Part shown: piece after piece, positions 55,501 to 64,000 of the stretch | Layout: the number at the start of each line of letters is the position of its first letter | Position numbering within the stretch: the stretch's first letter is position 1 | DNA from: Hippopus hippopus | Taxonomy: Eukaryota > Mollusca > Bivalvia > Cardiida > Cardiidae | Assembly: GCA_946811185.2 (NCBI GenBank) | Contig: OX328107.1 | Span: 42,212,360 to 42,276,359, forward strand | Length of the DNA: 64,000 nt | Direction: 5' to 3' | Position numbers and translations under genes: made by a program | The notes under the pieces: generated by a model | Told to the model about the DNA's origin: nothing | The model's database searches: none | What the model saw: only the letters and a program-made list of their open reading frames with translations

Positions 55501-58500
55501 GCCAAATCTGATCATTTGAGTCAAATCCATTATGTTGTCTGCAAACGCTATCAGTTTGGACACAGCACAAATTTTGTAGCTTTGTAAAGACTTAATGATT
55601 ATGGAAATTTTCAGTGAGTAAAAAAGATCAAATCTTTGCAACTGTCCAGGAAAAAGAATTTCCATAAGCATAACCAGTCTGAGTCACACATACCTATCAT
55701 GGAAGAAAATTAACGACTTGTTGATTAAAAATAAGTTGCAATTGCAGGTAAAATATGTCAACTTACAACAACAATACAGATGCTGTTTTGAAATCATTTG
55801 AAACTTCTGATAATTCACTGTTTAGGAAGAGATAAAAAATTTATTCTGCTGCTTGTGAACATCAAGACATTCTTTGTTAAAGCCAATTTTTACACATCTA
55901 TAGATGTTTCCACAAAGTAAATGGAACTCTGACGTCATAATAGAAAATACATGGCAGTGTAGATCCAAGATCATACTGCACATTCTGTGCAATCTGATCC
56001 TGCTTTACAAAACCATAAAAACCAAATTGTTTTTGGCACACAAAGAACAAATCCATGCAATTCCATACCTGCTGCAATCATTCTATTACATCCCTGTTTT
56101 TCAAGCGTTATTATCCATGTAGTTACAATCTGAGCTATATTGTCTTCATCTACAGCATCAGCCCATAGAGTTGTTGAATGTCTGAAACAAATCATGGACA
56201 AACAATGACCAAGACAATTGTACAAATTAATCCTTTGTCCATTTTGATGAACTCATCAACATGTGTGTAAATTTTTTCTTGATATATATGAAGGCCAGGG
56301 CTGTCTTTCACTAAATTGAGTAAGCACACTATTTGCATACATAGTCTAGATAAGCAAGCATCAAGTCTGAAAACGAGTTTCACTAGATTGCATAACTTAA
56401 CAATTTGAGTAAATATCTGTATAACTTTACGCCAGCTTTTACCTTAGGGTTTGTGTAAAGCTACCTAGTTTAATGAAAGGCAGCCCAGAACAGCATCTAT
56501 AAGGAAGCAACATAGTCTATACTTTAATCCTGTTCTGCCCAATCATGAGTTTTAATGATCATCAGGAGAAAGGCTTTTTAAAGCTTTGTGGAAGAAAGAA
56601 AAAACTCTGGTAACCAGCATTTTCTCCTTTTCCTACAATATTTTCTATCATTCCCAATAAAAGTTTCAATTTTTGGGTCGTGTTTACTGTTGTCTGCATA
56701 TGCTTGAAATTAAGACTATGGTAAATTTGTGTCATTAAGTTAAGAGTAAAAAAAAAAAGGCAAAATTTGGTTATTAGCCAATGACAGCAATAACAGCAGA
56801 AGGAAAGAAATGGCACATATGATTAAAAAGAGAAGAGAAGAAAAGAAGTATTAATAAGAAGGCAACAGACACAAAACAAAACACTTACAATGAAGTATGA
56901 CCATTGTAACATTTATCTGGATAATGTAAAGTTTTTCTAAGCTCTAAAGCATCTGCAGGGGCTGTTTTTGGGTCATGAAGTGGGGCAGGGGTGTTACTTA
57001 ATACATAATAGATTGTACTGTTGACTTTATCCCCATTCAGGGCGCCTGATGCACGTGACAGACTTATACTGAACCCACTCTGCCACAGCTGAAAATAGAC
57101 AAGGTCTCCAAATATAAATATATGCCTGTCTTTAGTGCCTTGTCAACAAATAGTGTGACTCAACTCTTTACCAAATGACAAAATTTTAGCCTGACCCAAA
57201 TTGAAAACATTTGCAGGTTACTAATAAAATGGGGCTCAAATGATGGAAAGGGTAGAAAACATTCAGAGCAAATGCTGGTTAACAGCACTTTCCCTCTTCC
57301 AATTTTGTTCTCATAAACCCTTTTCTTGCGACTTGTTGAACTGATAGATTAAATAGTGTTTTATATCACTTTCAACATTATTTCAGTCACATCATAGTGA
57401 CAGTTTGCATATTCAAATATGTCCTGGGTTTCATCTGTACCAGGCTAGGGGTCTGAAGTGTCTTGCCCAAGGACACTCCCACAAAAAACCCAATGCTTCC
57501 AGTGAGACTCGAACCTGGAACCTCCAGGTTACAAGTCCTATACTTTACCACTGAGCCATGTAGGACCCCGCGAGTTGTTAAAAGATAGGATTGTTTAATA
57601 CAAGTTAACAAGAAATTGCTCTTTTTCCTGAAGTTTTTTCAAAAAGCAATATATGTCTGGGCAACAAATAGTAGTATTTGAACATTAAAGATAAATTTAA
57701 GATAAATCTTAACCTATACAAGAGAGGGAAATGTGATAAGTGAGGATGACAGCGGGTAAAGGAAAAAGACCATCTGCCTTTAATGTCAGATGTCCCAAGG
57801 TTCAAATCATGTGATTAGTGGGGTAAACCTTTGTAACTATCTACATCACAGCCCATGTAATGGTTTTGCTTTCAGAAAGCTATCACCAAGAGTAATATAT
57901 ATATATGAATAAATAGTGTAACCTGTGTCACTATAAACATAAAATAAATAAATGTTAAAACTCAATTACCTGTCCCCATAAACTTGTGTGTTGATTACGG
58001 AGTTGTAAGGCCTCTGTTTTCAGTGCTAGAGCCATATCCTTTGGGAAAAAAGACAATATTGGCAAATAAAAAAGAAACAAAAATATTTTACTATTGTACA
58101 TATGCCCCTACCCATTGTTTTGCTGTTTAATCAAACGCATGTCACAAAATAGCCGACACTGTAGATGCAAAATGATCATCCATATTTTGTTCTGCAGAAC
58201 TTGATGGTACAATGAATATAAAATACAAAAAGGGTAAATCTTTTTCTCAGCAAGGTTCTTCCTTTATATTTTGTTGTTGTTGTTTGCTCCAACCTTAACC
58301 CTGTACCACACAATCCCGAGACTTAACAACTCCAAGGAAAAGGACTTTTGAAAACATTTGTGAGAAAAGGAGAAAATGCTGGTAACCAGCATTTTCTCTT
58401 TTTCCCACAGTGTTTTCTACGCTACTAAAGGGAATTTCCAGAGTTTGAATCACATTTTATTTGTCGTCTGCTAATGCTTTTGATCTGAACAGGTCTAAAA

Positions 58501-61500
58501 TTCTGTCCTTTAGTAAAGAATTAAAGACCAAGCTGTACAGATAAGGTTTTTGCGTTTTCTGAAAACTATCGGAGAAGTAACAGGCTTTTTTACACACCTA
58601 TAAATGAGCCATGCTCTGGGAAAAGGTGGGCTTAATGCATTTGCAAAAAGGCTGACCTGGGCCAAACTTTTTGCTATTGGTCAATTTTCTGTATGTCAAA
58701 GGACCAGTCTAACTCATGATTCAGTCGGCTGTTAGACAAAACGGATTGTATGGATCCTTAAATGTGACGTCTTATTCGCTACAATGCATTACAGGGATGC
58801 ATTAAGCCCCCTTTTGTCAGAGCATGGCTCAAATTCTTTTGGCTCAAATACATGCATCCCATGTGGATACCATCAGACATAATGATAAACAAGAGGGCCA
58901 AGATGGCCCTGGATCGCTCACCTGAATTTTTGAGAGGACCATAACCAACTTTTTTTAAAGTATTGAAATTTTGGAAACAAAATCAGTATTCTGCCAAGCA
59001 ATTATAAAAAGGTCACCTGTAAAAATCATTTCAAAATCTGTCACCACCCCTACAATCATCACCACAACCATGTTTTTGACAAATCAGAATTCTGCAAATA
59101 AATTTTAGGATAGGTCACCCAAAGACCTTATCTTGAACAAGAGCACATGCCCGATAGTGGCTAAAAATATCAAGTTGAACAAGAGCACCTCATGAGAGTG
59201 CCAATGATTGGCTGTTGGAACCTTGCTGGATAGTAAAATAAAATTCCAAATCGTAAAAGGAGCATAATTTGGACAAAACAATTTTGGAGTTAACTGCCCT
59301 TGTTGTATGGGTTGCTTTTTACTAGTGAACAATTATTCCAAGTTTAAAGTACATGTGTTGAGTGGAAGCCGAGATATAACAAAATGTCAAAGTTTTTTCA
59401 CAACAACAACAACGCAGATGACGCCAACAGGGCTATGTCAATACCTCGACATTTTCTTTGAAAACAGCTAAGCTAAATAAGGGGTATAATATAAGGATCA
59501 TTTCTGTGAAATAACTTCAAAATCTGAATAGTGGTTTCAGAGAAGACAAAATTTTTAAGAATTTCTTCATGTCCTCAGAGAGCAAATAGCTTCCACCCAC
59601 CACAGCCATGTTTCTTGACAGATCAAAATTTCGCGACTAAATTTTCAAAAGGGGCACCTAAGGAACATTTCTGTGAAATTACTTCAAAATCTGACATGTG
59701 GTTAAGGAGAAGAAGAATTTCAAAGAATTTCTTTAAGTCCATACAGTGCAAAGATGCCCATCCCCACCCAGGCCATGTTTTTCGACGAATCAAAATTACA
59801 CAAACAAACTTCAAAAAGGGTTACCCAAGGAACATATCCGTGAAATTATTTCAAAATCTGACCAGTGGTTTCAGAGAATTGTTGACACCGCTGGACGCCA
59901 AGAGCCCCCCCTCCTCCACAACGGCAATGTTTTTTAACGGATAAAAATTTCGTGAACAACTTTTAAAAAAGGTCACCCAAGGAACATATATGTGAAATTA
60001 TTTCAAAATCTGACCAGCGGTTTCAGAGAACATTCCAGCCAAGTTTGGTCCAAATCGGCCAAGCGGTGTAGGAGAAGAAGATATTTAAAGAATTGTTGAC
60101 ACCGCTGGACGCCAAGAGCCCCCCCCCATCACGGCCATGTTTTTCGACGGATCAGAATTTCGCTAACAGTTTTTGAAAAGGGTCACTCAAGGAACATATC
60201 TGTGAAATTATTTCAAAATCTGACCAGCGCTTTCAGAGGAGAAGATTTTTAAAGAATTGTTGACAACGCTGGACGCCAAGAGCCCCCCCCCACCCACACA
60301 CACCACTGCCATGTTTTTCGACGGATCAAAATTTCGTGAACACTTTTTGAAAAGGGTCACCCAAGGAACATATCTGTGAAATTATTTCAAAATCTGACCA
60401 GCGGTTTCAGAGGAGAAGATTTTTAAAGAATTTCTTGGAAAATTCCATTTGGTTGCCATGGCAACCAGAGTTTTTGATGAAATCAAATTCTGTGAACAAT
60501 TTTTAAAGAGGACCTCCCAAGGAACATTCCAGCCAAGTTTGGTCCAAATCGGCCAAGCGGTGTAGGAGGAGAAGATGTTTAAAGAATTGTTGACACCGCT
60601 GGATGCCAAGAGCCCCCCCCCCTCCACTACGGCCATGTTTTTCGACGGATCAAAATTTCGCGAACAAGTTTTGAAAAGGGTCACCCAAGGAACATATCTG
60701 TGAAATTATTTCAAAATCTGACCAGCGGTTTCAGAGGAAAAGATTTTTATAGAATTGTTGACAACGCTGGATGCCAAGAGCCCCCCCCCTCCACAACGGC
60801 CATGTTTTTCGACGGATCAAAATTTCGCGAACAAGTTTTGAAAAGGGTCACCCAAGGAACATATCTGTGAAATTATTTCAAAATCTGACCAGCGGTTTCA
60901 GAGAAGAAGATTTTTAAAGAATTTCTTGAAAAATTCCATTTGGTTGCCATGGCAACCAGAGTTTTTGATGAAATCAAATTCTGTGAACAATTTTTAAAGA
61001 GGATCTCCCAAGGAACATTCCAGCCAAGTTTGGTCCAAATCGGCCAAGCGGTGTAGGAGGAGAAGATGTTTAAAGAATTGTTGACACCGCTGGACGCCAA
61101 GAGCCCCCCCCCCTCCACCACGGCCATGTTTTTCAACGGATCAAAATTTCGCGAACATCTTTTAAAAAGGGTCACCCAAGGAACATTTCTGTGAAATTAT
61201 TTCAAAATCTGACCACCAGTTTCAGAGGAGAAGATTTTTATAGAATTGTTGACACCGATGGACGCCAAGAGCCCCCCCCCTCCACCACGGCCATGTTTTT
61301 CGACGGATCAAAATTTCGCCAACACTTTTCGAAAAGGGTCACCCAAGGAACATATCCGTGAAATTATTTCAAAATCTGACCAGCGGTTTCAGAGGAGAAG
61401 ATTTTTAAAGAATTTCTTGAAAAATTCCATTTGGTTGCCATGGCAACCAGAGTTTATGATGAAATCAAATTCTGTGAACAATTTTTAAAGAGGACCTCCC

Positions 61501-64000
61501 AAGGAACATTCCAGCCAAGTTTGGTCCAAATCGGCCAAGGGGTTTAGGAGGAGAAGATGTCTAAAGAATTGTTGACGCCGCACGACGCACGCCGCACGAC
61601 GCACGACGCACGACGGACACAGCATGCCCATAAAAGCTCCCCTAGAGCACGTTGTGCTCAGGTGAGCTAAAAATGAAGATCAAAGTGGAATTACTCAAAA
61701 TCTGGGCTAGGTAGAGTTATTGTTCTTGCGCACTGTACTCGGTAATATTGCAACAAACATGCATACCAAGTTTGAAGTTATTCTGACTTGAAATGACAAA
61801 GTTATATTCCGGATAAGCACTAAATGCTGTAAAAATGACGATCAAAGGGAAATAACTCAAAGACAGCACGAGGAAAAGTTACAATTCTTGTGCACTGCAC
61901 TTCCAAATATTTCAACAAATAAGCATACCATATTTCAAGTCATTCCTACTTAAGATGACAAAGTTTTGCTCCGAACAAGCAAGAAATGCTATAAAAATGA
62001 AGGTCAAAGGGAGAATAACTCAAAATTTGTGCTAGGACAAGTTATGGTTCTTGTGCACTGCACTCCGTAATTTTTCAACAATCATGCATACCAAATTTGA
62101 AGATGTTCAGGCTAGAGATGACAAAGTTATATTCCTGACAAGCAGAAAATGCTGTAAATATGATGATCAAAGGGAAATAACTCATAGACAGTACGAGGTA
62201 GAGTTATGGTTCTTTCACACTGCACTCCATATTATTGCAAAATACACAAATGCCAAGTTTCAAGTCAATCGGACTGGAGATGACAAAGTTATGCTCCGGA
62301 AAAAGAACTATTCTAAAGAACTTTCTAATTCAAGGGCAAATAACTCCAGTCGTTCATGTCCGATTAGACCTGTAATCGAACTCATCCGAGGTCTTATGGT
62401 CATAACTATTTTGACCAAGTTTGATGCTGATTGGTTAAAAATTGTAGATGCTAGAGTGTAAATAAAGTCAAATATAGTAATTTTTCTAATTCAAGGGCAA
62501 ATAACTTCAGTTGTTCTGGTCCAATTAGACCCATAATCGAACTCATCTGAGATCTTATGGTCATATATATTTTGACTAAGTTTGGTGCTGATTTGTTGAT
62601 ATTTGTAGATGCTAGAGTGTAAACAAAGTCAAATATAGCAATTTTTCTAATTCAAGGGCAAATAACTCCAGTTGTTCTGGTCCGATTAAACCCATAATCG
62701 AACTCATCCGATATCTTATGGTCATATATATTTTGACTAAGTTTGGTGCGGATTGGTGAAAAATTGTAGATGCTAGAGTGTAAACAAAGTCAAATATAGC
62801 AATTTTTCTAATTCAAGGGCAAATAACTCCAGTTGTTCTGGTCCGATTAAACCCATAATCGAACTCATCCGAGATCTTATGGTCATATATATTTTGACCA
62901 AGTTTGGTGCTGATTGGTTAATATTTGTAGATGCTAGAGTGTAAACAAAGAAATGTGAACGGACGGACTGACGACGGATGGACGACGGATGGACGACAGA
63001 TGGACGATGGATGCCGACGGACGGTGAGTGATCACAATAGCTCATCCTGAGCACTTCGTGCTCAGGTGAGCTAAAAATCTGTATCTACTCAAAAGTGTAC
63101 CAAATATGGTATGATGATGTAAACCACATGCAAACTGCTTTCAGCTTGGTTTCAGATTTGATTGGTGAAAATAATGTTATAATGTTCATCTGCCATTCAG
63201 ATTATTACACTCTATACTAGTACATGTATTTGTTTTAATTTCTAATTTTTTTCAAATAACATTTCGATCATTGTAATATTTTGTTGTTAAAATTTGTTGA
63301 TCTATAATCAAAGGAATATGATTTTGAAGTACCTTTCCTAGGCAGCCTTCCTTAAACTGCTTATGCATGAAATTTGCTTAAACAGTTAACTCTTTACCAA
63401 CCGATAAAATTTTGGACTAGACTAAATTGAAAGCATCTGCAGACAACATATTAAATGTTGCTAAACTGATGATTTCTGTCTCTGATAAGGTAGAAAACAT
63501 TGTGGGAAAAGGAGAAAATGCTGGTTACCAGCCTTTTCTCCTTTTCCCACAAGGTTTTCTAAAGGCTATTTTCTCAGGGTCGTTAAAACTCGGGATTGTG
63601 TGGTAAAGAGTTAAGGTAAGAAAGCATAAAGTCTAAAAACAAGTTTCACTAAACTGCATAAATTTATGATTTGAATAAATATTTGCATAACTTTACGCCA
63701 GCTCATACCTTTGGGTAAAGCTGAGATTGTATATGTGCATATACAATCCCGAAACATATGCGTTAATCTACGCAGTTTAGTGAAAGGCAGCCCTCGTGCT
63801 CGAAAAATTTGGTCTGGTTCTATCAGGTTTTCCCACAAAGCTCAAAATAAATACAGGCACCAGGAAATTCACTACAATATAACATTCTGAATATATTTGT
63901 CTATGACAACACCAGCTGCAAGATAAATGGCAAGATTTTTTACAGCAATGCCTACCTTTTTACATTTTTCTTTCAACCCTGAAATTTGTGACTGAGCTGT
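52326..64000 (-). CDS. KIAA2013: KIAA2013/DUF2152-like type I membrane protein, C-terminal 334 aa (5' partial)
   Basis: Seven exons join in phase into 334 residues plus stop; the N-terminal half lies beyond the window. Recognisable stretches are [84 protein letters not shown] and [19 protein letters not shown] transmembrane helix at 295-313 ([19 protein letters not shown]) is followed by a 21-residue tail starting KLIYNEYC, so the rest is lumenal or extracellular. Two sequons (NNTH, LNIS) fit that side. As recalled, human KIAA2013 is a single-pass type I protein of about 634 aa with unknown function. The name rests on memory of the family; the gene structure itself is well supported. Confidence 0.72.
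52555..52820. repeat. TTAA-A element with two L arms (L-L)
   Basis: The left arm has GACTGGTCTAAATCAAAAGC; the right arm has its inverse order, TTGTCTGCAAATACTTTCAA and GGGACAAGTCTAAAATTTTG. The core lacks one base in the centre. The ends are eroded. Confidence 0.8.
53007..53325 (+). mobile_element. tRNA-derived SINE, full length
   Basis: Head GAGCCCTGGTAGCCCAGTCA and GGTTCGATCTCC, body CCAGTGGCTTCGAAAGAATA, tail ACAATCAATCAATC. It lies about 55 bp from the KIAA2013-like exon at 53379, antisense to that gene. Confidence 0.9.
53379..53503 (-). CDS. KIAA2013: KIAA2013-like exon
   Basis: The acceptor is CATATTTCAG and the donor GTAAGA. It encodes [18 protein letters not shown], then [18 protein letters not shown] and KEIGE. 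Phases match both neighbours exactly. Confidence 0.87.
53695..53896 (+). repeat. TTAA-A element, L-R, diverged
   Basis: L arm GAATTGAAAGCATAAGAAGA; core shortened on the right (AGCATTTTCTACTTTTTGCA); R arm ends GACTGTTTGATTAA, sharing TTAA 53893 with the next copy. Confidence 0.75.
53893..54173. repeat. TTAA-A element with two L arms (L-L)
   Basis: Left TTAACCCTTTACCAGACGAA with GCATTTGCAGACGACAAAAA; right TTTAATTTGTTGTCTGCAAA and GTCTGAAATTTTGTCTTTTG. The 280 bp form one long imperfect inverted repeat around the core. Confidence 0.82.
54305..54690 (+). repeat. TTAA-A element, L-R, with a TTAA-D insert
   Basis: L arm GGCATTTGCAGACTCCAAAT, core remnant, then the R arm is split at TCTTTAAGG by the 54445-54644 element and resumes TCGCCAGGGTTCTAAAAG. 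Confidence 0.72.
54445..54644. repeat. TTAA-D palindromic element, second copy
   Basis: TTAA at 54445 and 54641. TIRs GGACAGGGCACCCTAATG / CATTAGGGTGCCCTATTC; inner stem GGGTAATCTGTAATCGATCG / CACGGATTACCCG. It matches the 4409-4619 copy along its whole length with substitutions. Confidence 0.82.
54686..54914 (+). repeat. TTAA-A element, L-R, full length
   Basis: TTAA at 54686 and 54911; core at 54796-54857 intact over almost 60 bp. The right TTAA is shared with a TTAA-C element. Confidence 0.93.
54911..55124. repeat. TTAA-C element, full length
   Basis: TTAA at 54911 and 55121. Left end CTCTTAGGCTGCTATGCGCC. Hairpin GTAGATCAAGATCAGACTGC / GCAGTCTGATCTTGTATCTAC at 54959-55010. Tail GGTTTGAAAGTTTCATTTC. 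Confidence 0.85.
55151..55415 (-). CDS. KIAA2013: KIAA2013-like exon
   Basis: The acceptor is TTTTACCATAG and the donor AAG/GTAACT. The 87 codons include [36 protein letters not shown] and [15 protein letters not shown]. Read through the donor, the frame stops at once, so the open frame alone would suggest a false C-terminus. Confidence 0.87.
55430..55600 (-). repeat. TTAA-A remnant, core half and L arm
   Basis: CACTTTCTCCTTTTCTCAAA is followed by the reversed L arm (GATCATTTGAGTCAAATCC, GTCTGCAAACGCTATCAGTT). It sits directly upstream, in transcript sense, of the KIAA2013-like exon at 55151-55415. Confidence 0.7.
55905..56020. repeat. TTAA-C remnant
   Basis: Half-hairpin GTGTAGATCCAAGATCATAC / GTGCAATCTGATCCTGCTTT at 55955-56005. 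The ends were not found. Confidence 0.6.
56069..56181 (-). CDS. KIAA2013: KIAA2013-like exon
   Basis: The acceptor is TTTGTTTCAG and the donor GTATGG. It encodes [18 protein letters not shown], then [19 protein letters not shown]. Confidence 0.85.
56520..56750 (-). repeat. TTAA-A element, R-L, diverged
   Basis: R end CCTGTTCTGCCCAATCATGA, broken core (GTGGAAGAAAGAAAAAACTC / AGCATTTTCTCCTTTTCCTA) and an L arm in reverse (GTTGTCTGCATATGC). Confidence 0.72.
56889..57088 (-). CDS. KIAA2013: KIAA2013-like exon
   Basis: The acceptor is GTCTATTTTCAG and the donor GTAAGT. It encodes [19 protein letters not shown], then [18 protein letters not shown] and [14 protein letters not shown]. Confidence 0.87.
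57160..57600. repeat. TTAA-A remnant with a second repeat inserted
   Basis: An L arm (TCTTTACCAAATGACAAAAT) and a poor core at 57160-57310 are followed by a segment with CCAAGGACACTCCCACAAAA and GAACCTGGAACCTCCAGGTT, a SINE-like or tRNA-like tail. Similar text occurs at 50340-50400 and 31190-31290. Its family was not established. Confidence 0.5.
57970..58038 (-). CDS. KIAA2013: KIAA2013-like exon
   Basis: This 69-bp exon reads [20 protein letters not shown] and then WGQ, between TTTCCCAAAG and GTAATT. It is amphipathic and possibly helical. Phase 0 on both sides. Confidence 0.82.
58295..58524 (-). repeat. TTAA-A element, R-L, full length
   Basis: TTAA at 58295 and 58521. The core has one extra base on the left (ACATTTGTGAGAAAAGG). 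The L arm is diverged at CTTTTGATCTGAACAGG. Confidence 0.9.
58602..58831. repeat. Family B TIR element, complete
   Basis: Ends ATGAGCCATGCTCTGGGAAA and CTTTTGTCAGAGCATGGCTC. The inner palindrome is reduced to GGCTGACCTGGGCC. Confidence 0.82.
58889..61673 (+). mobile_element. 2.8-kb element bounded by GCTCACCTGA/TCAGGTGAGC, carrying a tandem array
   Basis: It starts ACAAGAGGGCCAAGATGGCC then CTGGATCGCTCACCTGA, and ends GTGCTCAGGTGAGCTAAAA, a short inverted repeat. It has no coding frame of its own; the open frames inside are by-products of the tandem array. Near the right end are CGCACGACGCACGACG runs. The type resembles widespread bivalve repeats; its class is unknown to me. Confidence 0.72.
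59590..61575 (+). repeat. Tandem array, about 167-bp monomer with about 490-bp higher-order unit
   Basis: The landmark GCCATGTTTTTCGACGGATC recurs at about 60134, 60308, 60632, 60799, 61121 and 61288, giving steps of 174, 324, 167, 322 and 167. A long unit with the insert TTGGTTGCCATGGCAACCAG (60452, 60941, 61431) alternates with a plain one, so the larger repeat is about 490 bp. Earlier units (59605-60000) are more diverged. Each unit has a C run (8-10 C). Confidence 0.85.
61674..63073 (+). mobile_element. Second element with the same terminal sequence and two internal tandem arrays
   Basis: It begins where the previous element ends and finishes with the same GTGCTCAGGTGAGCTAAAA. First array: about four units of about 140-150 bp with GACAAAGTTATATTCC and AAAGGGAAATAACTCA (61680-62310). 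Second array: four units of about 160 bp with TTCAAGGGCAAATAACTCCA and ACCCATAATCGAACTCATCC (62325-62950). A GACGGATGGACGACGGATG run follows at 62958-63020. Confidence 0.78.
63386..63614 (+). repeat. TTAA-A element, L-R, full length
   Basis: TTAA at 63386 and 63611; core intact at 63496-63556 except AGCCTTTTC. It lies in the large KIAA2013-like intron. Confidence 0.92.
63640..63790. repeat. Short inverted-repeat segment
   Basis: CTAAACTGCATAAATTTATG ... CATAACTTTACGCCAGC near 63650-63700 and the inverse-like GTTAATCTACGCAGTTTAGT at 63760-63780 form a stem. Related text (GATTGCATAACTTAACAATT, CATAACTTTACGCCAGC) is at 56385-56440. Limits are uncertain. Confidence 0.5.
63956..64000 (-). CDS. 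KIAA2013: KIAA2013-like exon, cut by the window edge
   Basis: Fifteen codons are visible, [15 protein letters not shown], ending in AAAAG/GTAGGC. It joins the next exon in phase 0. The 5.9 kb intron between them holds the large tandem arrays. Confidence 0.72.

Noticed and set aside
59531..61488. Several 80-137 codon open frames in both strands
   Set aside because: They repeat with the tandem monomer, include translations of C runs and share no domain; they are by-products of the array.
3984..63614. CRISPR-like or regularly spaced repeats
   Set aside because: The palindromes are irregularly spaced, in both orientations, have element ends, and lie in a eukaryotic intron context.

Overview
This is a 64 kb piece of an intron-rich, AT-rich animal nuclear genome. 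The gene content (a RAD51 paralogue, a mig-17/ADAMTS-like metalloprotease with ShK-like C-terminal modules, a KIAA2013-like membrane protein), GT-AG introns, a tRNA-derived SINE and very dense short inverted-repeat elements all fit a mollusc, most likely a bivalve. The lineage is inferred from the style of the repeats and was not tested by a search.

Three protein genes can be reconstructed exon by exon with matching phases. (1) Plus strand, 2892-34435: 17 coding exons of a secreted M12B zinc metalloprotease, 728 residues after the missing first exon(s). Its order is prodomain, catalytic domain with the zinc motif HELGHNLGADHD, ADAMTS-type cysteine-rich domain, Thr-rich linker and three six-cysteine ShK-like modules. 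A spliced 3'UTR may reach about 40.26 kb. (2) Minus strand, 44513-41494: complete three-exon XRCC2, 284 aa, with an intact Walker A motif. (3) Minus strand, from beyond 64000 down to 52326: the last seven coding exons of a KIAA2013/DUF2152-like type I membrane protein, ending in a transmembrane helix. The three genes show no functional link. The first 2.9 kb is the 5' flank of gene 1; its signal-peptide exon was not found.

Most of the rest is repeats. The dominant one (called TTAA-A here) is about 225 bp. It has TTAA at both ends, CYCTTTACCA termini, two different arms (L, containing GCATTTGCAGACGACAAA; R, containing ACGACCCTGAGGAAGAAG) and an almost perfect central palindrome of about 60 bp (GTGGGAAAAGGAGAAAATGC and its complement). 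By eye there are more than 60 copies and fragments, in both orientations, often nested. Two other short palindromic families (TTAA-C, TTAA-D) also end in TTAA. A further TIR family (B, GAGCCATGCTCTG), a tRNA-headed SINE (13 copies), a decayed mariner (36277-37612), a GGCCAAAACGTCC-rich element (10385-11106) and two tandem-repeat-bearing elements (58889-63073) fill the introns.

The most informative observations concern the TTAA elements: nested insertions that show the TTAA target duplication directly, chains of elements sharing one TTAA per junction, and copies with exchanged arms (L-L and R-R). In the genes, the notable ones are decayed tandem copies of a ShK-module exon start, a stop plus AATAAA just past a weak splice donor in the protease prodomain, and a SINE 39 bp upstream of a protease exon.
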